A DNA stretch of 64,000 nt from Arsenophonus sp052174475 (GTDB lineage Bacteria > Pseudomonadota > Gammaproteobacteria > Enterobacterales > Enterobacteriaceae): NCBI GenBank assembly GCA_052174475.1, contig JBQMRO010000009.1, positions 1 to 64,000 of the forward strand, read 5' to 3'. The position numbers and the translations under genes were made by a program. Within the stretch, counting starts at the first letter, position 1. Each line of letters opens with the position of its first letter. The notes below the pieces were generated by a model that saw only the letters and a list, made by a program, of their open reading frames with translations, was not told the DNA's origin and did not search any database. Below, one piece after another: positions 20,745 through 33,417 of the stretch.

Positions 20745-22145
20745 TGTATAAAAATTATTTTTTTGAAGAAAGACTTATTATATAAACGAGATATATCTAT
20801 TAAATCCTACTATAGTATCTATACATTGGATATGATCGAGAGTTTTTCTATGTAGTAATTGATCTAATAATCATGTACACAAAATTTATTTGTGGAATGG
20901 TAACACTAAAAAGCAGCAGTAATGGCAATTAAAGAATTAAAACTGTTCCTTAAAACAAGGAGATACGATTATTAATACCTATAACGAAATTTTAAATAAA
21001 GACAAGTGCATAAATCAATTTCTAATTGATATTTTTCAATGGGAAAGATCTGGTGCACATTTTTAAATTATGAATGCTAACTAAGTTCTAGTTAGCATTG
21101 GTTTTGAATTAGTGGGTATAAAAAGTGAAAATCAATATTTATATCTCAATGAGCATTTAAATAAAAGTCAATCAACTAATTATTGATCAGTTTATTGGCT
21201 TTCAAATTGTGGTTTATAACTCTATTGCTAGCCTGATTAAATCAGTTATTCTTCTTCAAAGAATAGTTTTGAACAAAAAGCTAACTAATTAAGGATACTT
21301 TTAAAATCCATTTCATCTAATTGCAATATGCAGTTCCTTTGCTAGGAACACAAGAATTGCATTCATTTATCACTTTATTAAAAGAAGAAATAAAAAATTA
21401 TACTATGATAATTAAATATTATTAGCAGCTAATCTTGGTGTATCTGCAATAACGGGAACCTCCATTCAGAATCAATGCTGCTACTGGTTATCAAGAATTG
21501 GTGGTAAAAATGAAATGAAGTAATGGAATTTTCCTATACCAGCTAGAAGATTTAATTGAAGTAACTTCCGCTTGTTGTGCTTATATTATAGCATAAGCGT
21601 CGTTAAAACGCTTATTAGTTTAAGCTATCAAAAATCTGTAATGATCTTCATTTACCCTCTTTCTGTCTTTGTTGGTTTAAAAGAAATTAATTTATCCCTG
21701 AACTATAAGGCAGGATCATCTATTTTATCTGATAAAATTAATCTTGTTATTTCTAAAATTTTTAATAAAGTATGCCTCCAAGTTATTGGAAACGACACTC
21801 TTTATTACAATCTCGACGGAATTAGGACGATTGTAATTGAATCAAAGATAGAGCCAGTAATCAGTCAATCAATTTTTTGATCTATTTAATTAATAAATAA
21901 TTCTTGTCGCAATTTTTTAGAAAAATGTATTACCAGTATTTTTCTCAATAAAAAATTTGTGATAAATATGTTTTTAATTGGGTTGGAATTATTATTCATT
22001 TTAACATTTATCGCTCATAATGATAGTAATTTTTTTAGTAAAAAAATATTAAAGCAGGTAAAAATGTTAGAAAAGTAGTAGTTAGAGTAAGGTTTACTAA
22101 CAGAAGATAAATTAGACGATATTATTTTCTTCTAAAAATCTAAAA
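20745..22145 (+). pseudogene. aspA: aspA pseudogene (aspartate ammonia-lyase)
   Basis: Plus-strand fragments run the length of aspartase, which deaminates aspartate to fumarate. An N-terminal piece has SIYTLDMIESFYV. Near 21000 comes INQFLIDIFQ. Later comes HSFITLLKEEIKN, then LEDLIEVTSACCAY. The best piece is 21690-21880: KAGSSILSDKINLV, NKVCLQVIGNDTL and IEPVISQSIF, aligned to the catalytic GSSIMPAKVNPV loop, in which M, P, A and P are lost. Stops and frameshifts divide it. The neighbour order groS-fxsA-aspA is kept. The open frame at 21572-21880 is only a fragment. Confidence 0.9.
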
Positions 22146-22344
22146 AAATCTTCAATATAAATCAAAACGATTTGATGATTAAATTAAGATATTAATTGTT
22201 ATTTCCTGAAGAAATTATGGTTTTTTTAAATAATTCATATTTAAATTTGAACTAATCTTTAATAAGTTGTAATACAACTTCAGTATCTAATACTGATTAG
22301 AGTGTTCATAAACTATATACCTAAACATATCAATATGAATTATC

Positions 22345-23745
22345 CTCATCATTTCTGATCTATGATGTTTCGGAGATGCTAGTGTATCCTGATGATTAAT
22401 TTTATGAATTATTTTAACATTAAAGAATGATATGGAATAAAAATTCCACTTTATAGGTATTAGCGAAACTAGATAATATCTGTGATCCCTTACATGAACT
22501 CATCCCTAATAATGGTAGGTAGGATGATAGGCACTGTTGTTGAGATGGAGCTCGAATCTATCTTGTAGTACCATAATTAAAACTACCTTTTATTGACGAG
22601 CAGTTATGTCCTCAATTGTAACGATTACTTGCCACAAAAATCATATAAACTAGTATTGTGGCGGTGTTGAGATTAAATACCTAAGGTTATAGGGTCGCAG
22701 AGGCAACGGGGTATCTTCAACAGCTCATTGCTGCTTTATTTGAAGCGTACAAAAAGCGGCGAAAAGTTGCTACTATGGTTGGCAATTGTTAGACATCTCC
22801 ACTGGTGATTTTTTACGAATCCCTAAGCCGATTCTTGATTAAAAGCGCATGATATATCTTGCTAAGTTCCATTAGCAAATTAAAATAACAATAACTTGAA
22901 GAACATTGGCAATAATGCGCCAGCATGATTTAAATGATACGCGTTACTTTTATTTTGGGTCGATGATGACATATACCGTCCTGTCAGGACGGTGATCGCC
23001 TTTGCTTACTCCTCATTATTAACATTACTCTACATGGACGTAAGGAATTCATTGCAGTTAAAGATGCTTATAGAGAGTAAAAGCGAATTGGGCATTAATT
23101 TCTAATTCCCTAGGTACGAGTACAGATAACTTAATCGTATTTACCAGAGTTTTCTACGGGACGTGATGCATTTAGTTTTGTAATGCAATAGCAAAGATTT
23201 TCTAGGATATTCAGCACAAATGCTGTTAAGTACACAAAATAACTAATGTTAGTTAGTTTCACTCCTCAAAGCCATTCAACACCGAAGGTTAAGTGTGTGC
23301 TTCTGGAGCTCTGGTGATGGAGAGCCTTTGATATGCCGCTAATAAATCCCTTAATATTTTATTGGCAAGGTTTTCAGCGTATTCATCAGTGATAAAGAAA
23401 CTTAAAAAAGATCGAGAATAACTACTGGCTCCTATGTTTCCATCAGCCCAGTTATGAGGGTCAATAAAAATAACTAATTTTATTAAAATCGGCTTTTTCA
23501 AGAATGCGAGGTTATGGAAGATGACTTGCGAAACACTGTGTGGTTCAAGAGTAACCTTTTAATGGTATTAAAGCTGCTGCAGTCTACTCAGAAAAGTTGG
23601 AACCGGTTAAAAGAGATTTACCTGTTTGACCTTGATGGTAAGCGAAATTCAATTTAAGAATGAAGAATAGATGCAAAAACATTAGAGTAAAATGATAGCC
23701 TAACCCTCCCTCTCCCTCATACACTAATTTGCTAATAAATTACTT
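22345..23745 (+). mobile_element. Degraded full-length IS256-family element
   Basis: Plus-strand fossil of about 1.4 kb, bounded by the recurring TATGATGTTTCGGAGATGC start and the ACACTAATTTGCTAATAA end. Corresponds block for block to the other copies. It lies just after the aspA fossil where dcuA would be in E. coli. Not functional. Confidence 0.8.
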
Positions 23746-24129
23746 AAATCTGCGGAATTCTTATATACTAGTGTAGTTTTATTGTTATTATTCGTTATAG
23801 AAAAAAAGATAAATCCTAAAAGTGAGAGAACAATTAATATATTAAATAATAAATTTATAATTTATATTTCAAATGAAAATAATAAAAACAGTAGCAATAA
23901 TCATTTTTATTTAAAACAAAATTTTTTTATATTAAACATAATAACATTTTATATGTAGAAAACTTTTAATTTTTAATGTATAGCTTACAGCTATATATTG
24001 GCAAAGATTGTTGATAGAAATATTCTATATTATATGAAGGATATTTGCTACAGCATTTAGCATGAAAAAGCAAACAGTCATTCATATCAAAGAGACTTTT
24101 TCCTTACTCCTTACCAACATAAAACTGCA
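23746..24129. other. No recognisable gene
   Basis: Very AT-rich segment between IS256 and IS1595 remnants; nothing with family resemblance seen. Confidence 0.4.
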
Positions 24130-25045
24130 TCTCATTAGCTGCTTCTGTGATAATCTGTTAGATAATCTAGATTCATACATTGAAGCAACTCATTCTACTT
24201 TATCCTACTGATATTATCACAATTAATATATTTTTCGCTGTGGAAAATCATTAGGGTTCAGAGATGTTATTACAAAATCCCCGATTGCACGAAAAGATTT
24301 AATAATCTTATTGAAATTCCTCTAGCAAAACTATATCACAAAGAAAAATGGTTTAGTTATCTTCGATGTATGTTGAATAGCTTGATTTTATGGAATTTAG
24401 CAAAATAAACAGGTATTAATTTGAAAACAGGGTTTAGATTGTGTTACTGTTTTTTTGTTTCAGTGAAGATAGCTAAATTAAATATACTAAGTGGTATTAT
24501 TGAAGTCGACAAAAATTTTCTCTGAATACTTGTAAAAGGAAATTTTACATACCACATGGGAAATCTAGAAAAAATGCAAGAGTAGGAGGGGTTAAAAGGA
24601 AAGAACGAATCTCGCTCTTAATCAGCAAAGATTACATAGCTATGTGAGAAATGAGATTCTTGAAAATTTTGATAAAAGGTGCATTAGTCATTTTCTTGAT
24701 ATGATCATCGATAAGAGTTCATCCTTTGTTCAGATGGAGGTAAACAGTACAAAACCTTTTCCAGTTATTATGAAATTAGTCACAATTGTTTAATAAAATT
24801 AAACAATCAGAGAATTATTAATAAGAAATTTCAGATTCAAAATTGAACAGTTATATCAGACGATTAAAAGGATAGCTAAGTATTTTATATGGTATAGGAT
24901 CTTATTTATTGAAATATCTGCCTCTGGAAATTTTTTTAAAACCATAATAATTAAAATTTAAACATGAATACATAAACTGCTTTACGAGCAAAACAATAAT
25001 CTTTTTCAAGATAGTCGTTTTCAGGTAGTTTGTGTTAAAATCTTC
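24130..25045 (+). mobile_element. Degraded IS1595-family element, best-preserved copy
   Basis: Plus-strand reading shows the order of an IS1595 DDE transposase: a zinc-ribbon piece (RCGKSLGF), then AKLYHKEKWFSYLRCMLNSL and TGINLKTGF. The DDE entry LSGIIEVDE follows, with lysine replacing the last E of some readings, then KRKERISLLIS. Later come LENFDKRCISHFLD, IIDKSSSF and SYIRRLKG, then YGIGSYLLKYL. Several frame changes are needed to read it. Two shorter copies occur at 13.1-13.6 and 48.7-49.2 kb. Confidence 0.8.
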
Positions 25046-25131
25046 AGATAAACGGGATGTCAATTTGGTTAAATAATTTTATTATTCTCATTTAAATGAG
25101 AAAGCATTTAGCATATTTTTATAAGTCAAGT

Positions 25132-26523
25132 TATTAGTAAATATGGTGTATTTCTGTGAGAATACACTCTATTCTGATGTTTCATAAATCTCTTCTCCAT
25201 CTTTAAATTTGGTGTTGTTTATTACCAGATAGTCAAAAGGTTAATTTCTTTAGCCGGTTCTAGCTTTTTTTAAAAAACGAGAAAAACTTAAATAGCATTA
25301 AAGAATTATTTTTGAACTACACTACTTTGCGTATCGGCTTCATAGTTTCACACTATCACAAAACCTGACTCAATCGGATTCGTCAATCTTATTGATACCC
25401 ACTGCGATGACGGGAAGCCATAGAGTGCCAGCAGCTTTTCTCTATATTTCTTAAGTTTCTTTATTGCTGCAGGCGTGAGTTACCTTCGCTGATAACATTT
25501 CCACAAAATATCAATGCGTTATTAACGTAATCATAGCTTTCTGGTAATTAAACCTCCGGCAGTTGCCTTAACTTTCGGTGCATTTTTTGTGGGGGAGGGG
25601 GGAAGTTAGCATATCAACTGTTTTGTGTATCTAAACGTTTGAGCTACATATCCAAGAATATCCTTTACTGCCATTGTATTCCAAAAAAAATCAAACGCGA
25701 GCATTCTCTCATACCAAGTCCGAGAGACACGGTTAAGAAACGCGCTTGCAGTTATCCAGAAGTTCGGCTCAGTGAGCTTCTGACTCTTGATAAGCATCTT
25801 TTAGAACAACAGTATTTTCTTACGTCTATGGATAATAAGACTGATTTAACTAGTAGGTAAAGGGACTAGCTTGACTAACAGAACATTATATATTCATCAG
25901 TCAAGAAACAAACATAGCACGTATCGCTTAGATCACGTAATCGACAATGCCTACACTCTTCAAGGCGTTGCTGTTTTAGTCTACTGATGGTCTCCAGACA
26001 GAAGACTCATGTGCTTTTTACCAAGAATCGCTTCATAGGCTTCCTAAAAATCACTAGTGACAACCACTCGTAAGTACAGGCATTGTCAGAACTCTTCGCA
26101 CTTTTGCACCCTTTAGATAAGGGTGTAGAAACGAGCTCTTGAAGTATATTCTATTGCTGTCCGATGACCTGAAATTTTTTATGTACTTTAATTTTAATAT
26201 CTCAACACCAGTTTTATAGGTTAAATGTGGCAAATAACCATTACGAATTTCAGATTGCACGCGTCGACAAGGCGTATTCATCAGATTATCGTAACATGGC
26301 TTCGAGTTGAAATTCAGCTTTAACAGTAGTACTTATAAGTTTTCTGATAATATCACGAATGAGTTCATACAAAGGATTATGGGATATCTAGTTTCGTGGA
26401 TACCTGTAGGGTATACTTTCATGACATATCATCTCTATGTGATTAAAATCATCCATGAAAGCAATTAGTAGGATATGTTATCATCTCTAAAATCCTATAC
26501 ATTAGGAATGAGTATAACTCTAT
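25132..26523 (-). mobile_element. Degraded full-length IS256-family element
   Basis: Minus-strand fossil with both termini (AGTTATTAGTAAATATGGTG on the left, GAATGAGTATAACTC on the right). The piece at 26054-26281 still reads VQSEIRNGYLPHLTYKTGVE and EILKLKYIKN, the conserved RNGYxP...TGVGxxEIKVPK region. Frame broken elsewhere. Confidence 0.82.
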
Positions 26524-28317
26524 TCAGTCTACAGTAATTATAAATTGATTATTATTTAGTTTTTAATTCTAATTAAATTAATATTCTAGATGGAGAAACT
26601 ATTGCATTAAAATTAAGGTTGTATTGTGACTTTTTGTTGTATGAAGAAGCTCCGTCACACATTTAAGTATTTTTTATGATAAATGAATTAACATAAAAAT
26701 AAATTCTCTCTGTTAATGGAGAGAAGAACTAGTAATCTCATTTGTCGGGAATAAAAACAATACACCAAAACAGAAAATATATGATAACAGACAACTAACA
26801 CAGAATTTAACGCCAGGAAATGAATTAACGGTATTGGACAGGTAACCATAACCACTTCTTTTTAAGTTTAGCACCGATGCTTGAGTAGACAGATTGCTAT
26901 TGCTGCTATTTTCACCGTTTTTTTGACTAAAACGTTACTTGATACAGAAATGGTATTAACTAACGAGCTTATTTATATAATGGTGATTATATCTTACTTA
27001 TTACTTAAAATAAGCATCCAGTTCCTTTGTAACTGGTTGATAATTAGCTTGTAGCTTTAGTTAATTGTATAAAATGGCTCAGTAAAGTGATTATGATGAG
27101 ATTAATTTAAATATTGGTTATCTTTCAGATTAGATCTAAATGCTCGCTTTGTACTTATTTGATGCTTAAAGGCGCACTAAGTAGTAGTGGCTTGTATAAA
27201 AGCAATGAAGGATAGTTACTGCGATCCCAATAACAATAAAAACCAATTGGCGTTGATGATGATAGTTATTCTTTTTTTAATCAATTTTTTGATTAAATCA
27301 TATTAAAAAGTCAATGTTATTTGTTTTTTTTCATGCCAAAAGCTTGGTTATCGTGGTTAAGTTAAAAAACAGAATCGGAAAATACTGCCTTTAGATTATT
27401 CACATCTGCATTAATTAAAAAATATTTTCCTCAGTTAAATAATTGAGTTTAATGGAAGTATTAAAAGCCTTAATAAGGTTAAACAACATTTACAGATCAT
27501 TTTAATAATAAAAAAATAGGTTAAAAGTTTATCAAAATCTAATGTTATTAACTTAAGTTGATTTAGAATTTTTTTGACTAATCTAATTTGGTTACTGATA
27601 CTATTTTTGTAGTACAAGAAATGTATCCATGCATTAAAAGAAAGTTGAAATAAGGAATTTATTTAAGTAATATTACTTGTCATATGTTGAGGATATTTTA
27701 AAATATTTCCGCTCCTAAGTTGAGCGCGGTGTCGTTATTTGAGTGAAAATTCCAATAAAAAGATACTGATATAATCTTTATTAGCAGGTTTTTTAGTTTA
27801 TCAAGAATAAATAATTAACTAATTTGGGTTATTTTATCTATGCTAGGCTTGGTAAGCTATTAATTAACGGGAATTAAAATATATTTAAGTAGAGCATTTT
27901 GATTAATAAAACAGCTTTTATTTTATTTATTTTTTTGCTTGCATTCTCTATTTCTCTATTTCTCTATTTCTCTATTTCTCTATTTCTCTATTTTTTGCTA
28001 ATTTTCTGAAGTATTTTCATTAAAAGTACGGAATTACTAATTAATTTCTGAAATTTAGCTAATTCCTTATTTGTATCTAATTGTATTAGATAAGTATTAA
28101 ATTTCTGATTTGCATAATGATAAATAATTTAAAATTCATTATTTAAAAATCGGTTTTCGTCATTAATATGATTAATAAATGTATTAATCTCTTCATAATT
28201 ATTCTATAGAAAATTAAATTCTATTTAATTAAAAATTTTCTTGTTAAGGAATAAATAAACTATACGAAATATTTATAAAAAAATAATCTGAAAGTGCAGT
28301 TTGTTAATAGATTAATT
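26524..28317. other. 1.8 kb without a recognisable gene
   Basis: No reading frame here shows convincing family resemblance on either strand. On the minus strand at 27190-27270 there is a short hydrophobic stretch (QLVFIVIGIAVTIL) that could be a single membrane helix of a lost gene. A short frame at 27435-27617 is low-complexity. The DNA holds one tandem repeat at 27946-27993. It is presumably a decayed ancestral gene region, since it contains none of the IS blocks. Confidence 0.4.
27946..27993 (+). repeat. Tandem repeat, six copies of CTCTATTT
   Basis: Six exact head-to-tail copies of an 8-base unit. Such slippage-prone repeats are usually unstable; here it lies in non-coding DNA. Confidence 0.95.
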
Positions 28318-29520
28318 ATTGAGTTAATAGTACATATAATATTAATACTTATGGGTTGAAGTTGAGATACTTTAGAAATTTTTTCTCCATCCTTAAATTA
28401 TATGTTGTTTACCACTAGAGTCAGCAGCTTAACTCCATTTAGGCAGTTTCATCTTATTAAGCAGATAGGCAAGTAGGTTAAATACTGTTTAAAGAGTTAT
28501 TTTCTTAAGTTAAAGTTCTTAACACGTTGTTAGCTTTATATCTTTGCTATCGCAAAATCTGATTCAATCGGATTCGTTTCTCTTATTGACGCCGAGTGTG
28601 CTGATGAGAAGTGATTGGGTGTCATTCATTTTGGATGCAAGCAAAATTGATGCTGCATGTAGAGAAATATCTTTGCCATTGCATTCCAAAAAAACTAAGC
28701 ACCGCGTACTCCAAATCACTGGGAGATATAATTAAGTCATGCACTTGTAATCATTGAGAAATTTAGCAAGTTCAATTCTGATTCTTGATAAGTATTTTAA
28801 GCGCAACGAGTTCCTTATGTTCATGCGCAGTGCTGCTAATAATAACCTATCAAATAAAGACAAACAGCTTGCTTGATAGGACGGCATATACCATCTGCCA
28901 AGAAATAAACATAGCGGTATCGCTTAAATCACGCAGCCGCTATTGCCTGTGTTCTTCAAGCCATTGCTGTTTCAGTCTGCTGATGGTGTACTGGTAGAGA
29001 AATCATGTGCTTTTTATCGAGAAGCGCTAACAGAGCAGAGATTTGTGAAATCATCGGTGAATATGGCTCACAGGTATAGGTATGGTCTAGAAACTCTTCG
29101 CTGCTTTTTAAGCGCTTCAGATAAGGCGGTAATAATGAGCTGTTAAAACATATTTCGTTGCCGTTGCGATCCCCCCTTTGTGACCTTAGTTATTTTAATC
29201 TCAACATTACAAATATCCGTTTTATATCTTTGCTGCGGCAATAACCGTTAAAGACGATAGCATGGCATAGCATAGCATCAACAAGTAGGTTATTCAGCAT
29301 GGTTTCGAGCTCATCTTTAACGGTAGTGCCTATAGCACATACAATTATGAATGAGTTCATGTAATGTAGATCAGGGTAATATATAGTTTCGCAAATACCT
29401 TTAGAATAAACTTTTATAGCGTATTATCTCTTTGATAATAAAATCATTCATAAAATTAATTAGTAGGATACACGTCACAATTTTTGAAAGATCATATACT
29501 ATAAATAAGCATAAATCCTG
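28318..29520 (-). mobile_element. Degraded IS256-family element with internal loss
   Basis: Minus-strand fossil matching the IS256 copies but about 200 bases shorter; the part corresponding to the C-terminal third of the transposase is reduced. The right end has lost the clear terminal motif. Open pieces here (28544-28735, 28943-29146) run antisense to the transposase and are chance. Confidence 0.78.
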
Positions 29521-29839
29521 TTTATGTTTAACTAAACGATTAGTAGCCATGATTGTTATATTTTATAAAGTTTAGTTTTATTACCAATATTATGTTCTCA
29601 TTATTAATGAGAACCATTTGAAACATTTTCAGATTTTCTGTAAAAGATAATAGTAAAGAGTTGTTAATGTTTTATCTCAGGTTAAATGATTAAGTTATGA
29701 TGAAATATCAGTAAATCAGATATCTTGTTTATTTCTAGGTCATTATAGTAACTCTCGTTATACATACCTATATTCATAGTAATATAGGTCTATTGATAGA
29801 TATAGTTAAGGCATAATATCATAATGATGGGCTTCATCA
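29521..29839. other. No recognisable gene
   Basis: Spacer between the IS256 and IS481 remnants. In E. coli qorA lies upstream of dnaB; I see no trace of it. Confidence 0.4.
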
Positions 29840-30770
29840 TTAGGCAATTACAAGATCTAAAATCTGTGCTGCCTTTCAGGTTAATAAAGAGTTTATATCT
29901 ACTTTTTGTAAGTGTTATGGCGTACCCGAACTTACTATTTATAAAGAGTAAAATAAAATGATATTGATGATCACATCCATAGCTATATTCTACATGATTT
30001 GTCGATGATGCTGTTGTTGCCTGTTCAGGAATTTTTAGTTATTTTTCTGAGAAAAATGGTTTTCTTTACTTTCATTGATCTGCTGGTAGTCATGTGAACT
30101 TAAAAACTCAGTTGTATCTTGATCTGATATGAATTGCTATTTATGCAGGATCATACGGGGAATTTATGTGAAATGAGATAGGAAATTCTAAAGCTAAAGC
30201 ATAAAACGTTTAAAAGTTACGAACTTGCTTATCTATACGTAGATGTATAGATCTTCTACAAATACCTAATAAAACTTCACGATGTTATCTTTTATAGATA
30301 TATATTTCAATACTCGATGGATTTTTATCCATCTTTAAAATGCTAAAACTTTGGCCAATGCTCGACGCTTCTTACGTGATCTTAACCCTAGAGTTTCCAT
30401 AGCTATATCCATCGGATAATTATGAACAATAGCAAAGAATTTACAGCAACTTTTTGGTATATAAAAACGGTTAAGCCACTGAAAAACAAGAGTTTGACCG
30501 TTTATGTATAGAGTTTGATATAAAACATGAACTTAGTGCTCTGATGCATACTAAAACAAATAATCTGGTTGATCGATTTAATATGCGCATGGAAGATGCG
30601 CTGCAAAGCTATCATTTTAATCTTGTTAAGAATTTAAAATCACTCTCCATAATATTTTGACTGCAGAATAAAGAATGAAACAATCAGTGTTTGGTGTCAG
30701 TAAAACTTCATTGCAGTTTATGAAAGATTAATTCAAAATTAAACTTAAGTTATTAAAAATAAACCATACT
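29840..30770 (+). mobile_element. Degraded IS481-family element
   Basis: Plus-strand peptide pieces follow the order of an IS481 transposase. KAKHKTFKSYE leads into a YVDVKYLPQ-like DDE entry. WIFIHLYKNKTA and ARRFLRDL are read across frames, then DNGKEFT-like sequence. The end reads FDRLCIEFDIKHELS and TNNLVDRFNMRMEDALQSYH. Many stops. It ends about 60 bases before dnaB, so it replaces the native upstream region of that gene. Confidence 0.75.
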
Positions 30771-30833
30771 ATCTTCCAGTATGTAACATATACTAATAAG
30801 CTACTCTATTGATTAATAGGTAAATAAAGTGCT

Positions 30834-32246
30834 ATGGCGAAGAAGTATTCAACAGAAACTGTATTTATTGGTCAGAAAGATCCTCAAATAGAAAGGCTAA
30901 AAATACCACCTCACTCCTTAGAAGCTGAGCAATCGGTACTTGGTGGATTAATGTTGGATAATGAGCGTTGGGAGCATGTCTCAGAACGTGTAACAAACAC
31001 AGATTTTTTTAGTCGACCACATAGAACCATTTTTGCTAAAATGCAACGTCTGCTTGAACAAAGCAGACCAATTGATTTAATTACTTTATCTGAATCGTTA
31101 GAGCAGCAAGGTGAATTAGATAATATCGGTGGCTTTGCCTATTTAGCGGAATTAGCTAAAAATACTCCAAGTGTTGCCAATATTAATGCTTATGCAGATA
31201 TTGTACGAGAACGTGCTATTGTTCGTGACATGATTGCAGTAGCAAATGAGATCGCCGATGCAGGTTATGACCCTCAAGGTAGGACAAGCGAAGAGTTACT
31301 AGATTTAGCTGAATCACGTGTTTTTCAAATTGCAGAAACTCGTGCTAATAAATATGACGGTCCGAAAGGAATTGAAGAGATCCTATCGGAAACAGTGGAA
31401 AAAATTGAGCAGCTATATCAAAAACCTCATGATGGCGTAACAGGTATTTCTACCGGTTATCAGGATCTGGATCGAAAAACAGCAGGATTACAAAACTCTG
31501 ATCTTATTATCGTAGCAGCTCGTCCTTCCATGGGTAAAACAACTTTTGCGATGAATTTATGTGAACATGCAGCCATGATAGAAGAAAAACCAGTTTTGAT
31601 TTTTAGTCTAGAAATGCCAGCAAATCAAATCATGATGCGTATGTTAGCTTCTTTATCGCGTGTTGATCAAACGCGTATTCGTACTGGTCAACTGGATGAC
31701 GAAGATTGGGCACGTATTTCCAGTACCATGGGGTTGTTGATGGAAAAACGCAATATGTACATTGATGACTCTGCTGGATTAACACCGATAGAAATTCGTT
31801 CACGTGCTCGCAGGGTTTACCGTGAGCATGGTGCTTTAAGTTTAATTATGATTGATTATCTTCAACTTATGCGTGTTCCTTCCTTATCTGATAATCGTAC
31901 ACTTGAGATTGCTGAAATCTCCCGTTCACTTAAATCATTGGCAAAAGAGTTACAAGTGCCAGTGATTGCATTATCACAACTTAACCGTAGCTTGGAACAA
32001 CGAGCGAATAAAAAACCAGTAAATTCAGATTTGCGGGAATCCGGTTCAATTGAACAGGATGCGGATTTAATTATATTTATTTATCGAGATGAAGTTTATA
32101 ACGATAATTCAGATCTTAAGGGGATAGCGGAAATTATTATTGGTAAACAGCGTAATGGGCCGATTGGAACAGTACGTCTAACTTTCAATGGACAATGGTC
32201 ACGTTTTGATAATTATGCTGGGTCAATTATCTATCATGACGAATAA
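30834..32246 (+). CDS. dnaB: Replicative DNA helicase DnaB
   Basis: Hexameric 5'-3' helicase that unwinds the replication fork and recruits primase. The product is 470 residues (E. coli 471). The N-terminal domain (PPHSLEAEQSVLGGLMLDNE, about 22-41) joins through the linker to the RecA-like domain. Walker A ARPSMGKTT is near residues 228-236 and Walker B LIMIDYLQLM near 337-346. The DLRESGSIEQDAD block carries the arginine-finger region. It is followed after 32 bases by alr, as in E. coli. The promoter must lie in or next to the upstream IS481 fossil. Confidence 0.99.
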   Translation: MAKKYSTETVFIGQKDPQIERLKIPPHSLEAEQSVLGGLMLDNERWEHVSERVTNTDFFSRPHRTIFAKMQRLLEQSRPIDLITLSESLEQQGELDNIGGFAYLAELAKNTPSVANINAYADIVRERAIVRDMIAVANEIADAGYDPQGRTSEELLDLAESRVFQIAETRANKYDGPKGIEEILSETVEKIEQLYQKPHDGVTGISTGYQDLDRKTAGLQNSDLIIVAARPSMGKTTFAMNLCEHAAMIEEKPVLIFSLEMPANQIMMRMLASLSRVDQTRIRTGQLDDEDWARISSTMGLLMEKRNMYIDDSAGLTPIEIRSRARRVYREHGALSLIMIDYLQLMRVPSLSDNRTLEIAEISRSLKSLAKELQVPVIALSQLNRSLEQRANKKPVNSDLRESGSIEQDADLIIFIYRDEVYNDNSDLKGIAEIIIGKQRNGPIGTVRLTFNGQWSRFDNYAGSIIYHDE

Positions 32247-32278
32247 TTTATCTATTTAATTTTAAAATGGAGAGTAAA

Positions 32279-33364
32279 ATGAAAGCGGCAACTGCTGTTA
32301 TTCATTGCTGCGCTCTACGTCACAATTTACAACGAGTTCGGGAAATTGCGCCTAATAGTCGCATAATTGCTGTTGTTAAAGCTAATGCTTATGGGCATGG
32401 CTTATTAGAAACAGCGCATACAGTTAAAGATCTGGTTGATAGTTTTGGCGTTGCTCGTATTAGCGAAGCAATCGCATTACGTGAAAATGATATCAGTAAT
32501 TCTATCTTATTATTAGAAGGTTTTTTTGAGCTATCTGAATTACCTATTATTACTAGGTATGCAATTGACGTGGTTGTGCAGAGTATTGAGCAACTTAAAA
32601 TTTTAGAGCAGATTAAATTAGAAAAACCAATAAAAGTTTGGATGAAACTTGATACTGGCATGCATCGTTTGGGATTTAGACCTGAAGAGGCGGAAATGTC
32701 TTATACTCGCTTGATGGCATGCCATAACATCCAAAAGCCTATTAATATTATGAGTCATTTTAGTTGCGCTAATGAGTCTAGTTTACCAGTAGTAACTGAG
32801 CAGCAATTAGCTTGTTTTAATGCTTTCATAAAAGATAAAACTAGCGAAAAATCAATCGCTGCATCTGCTGGTATTTTATTATGGCAGACATCGCATTTTG
32901 ATTGGGTGCGTCCTGGCATCATGATGTATGGTGCTTCAGGACAGGAAGGTAAAAAAGGAAAAGATTTTGGTCTGCTACCGGTGATGACACTCAAATCTAA
33001 ATTAATTGCTATTCGTCAACATAAAGCTGGAGAGTCGGTTGGTTATGGTGGAATTTGGGTTAGTAAACAGGATACTAACCTTGGCGTGGTCGCGATTGGT
33101 TATGGCGATGGTTATCCCCGTAATGCTCCGTCAAACACGCCAGTACTAATAAATGGGCGTAAAGTGCCGATTGTTGGTAGAGTATCTATGGATGTGATTT
33201 CAGTAGATTTAGGCATTGAAACCAACGATAAAGTCGGCGATGAAGTAATTATATGGGGTGATCTGTTGCCTGTTGAAGAAGTAGCTGCATATACTGGTAT
33301 AAGTGATTATGAATTACTGACAAAACTAACCTCACGGGTTACAATGGAATACTTGGACGAATAA
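32279..33364 (+). CDS. alr: Alanine racemase (biosynthetic)
   Basis: PLP enzyme that makes D-alanine for peptidoglycan. The product is 361 residues from the ATG at 32279, which follows GGAGAG by four bases and aligns with the E. coli start (MQAATVVIN...). A frame-compatible ATG at 32267 would add MESK but lacks its own ribosome site. The PLP lysine is Lys34 in VVKANAYGHG. The second catalytic base, a tyrosine, lies in GYGGIWV near residue 255, and the GYGDGYPR block follows. It forms an operon with dnaB. Retention implies that a peptidoglycan wall is still built. Confidence 0.97.
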   Translation: MKAATAVIHCCALRHNLQRVREIAPNSRIIAVVKANAYGHGLLETAHTVKDLVDSFGVARISEAIALRENDISNSILLLEGFFELSELPIITRYAIDVVVQSIEQLKILEQIKLEKPIKVWMKLDTGMHRLGFRPEEAEMSYTRLMACHNIQKPINIMSHFSCANESSLPVVTEQQLACFNAFIKDKTSEKSIAASAGILLWQTSHFDWVRPGIMMYGASGQEGKKGKDFGLLPVMTLKSKLIAIRQHKAGESVGYGGIWVSKQDTNLGVVAIGYGDGYPRNAPSNTPVLINGRKVPIVGRVSMDVISVDLGIETNDKVGDEVIIWGDLLPVEEVAAYTGISDYELLTKLTSRVTMEYLDE

Positions 33365-33417
33365 ATTTTTTATCGGTTATTTAATAAAATATATATAATT
33401 ATAGTGAAGATAATTTT

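Noticed and set aside
27946..27993. CRISPR array
   Set aside because: The units are 8 bases with no spacers; a simple tandem repeat.
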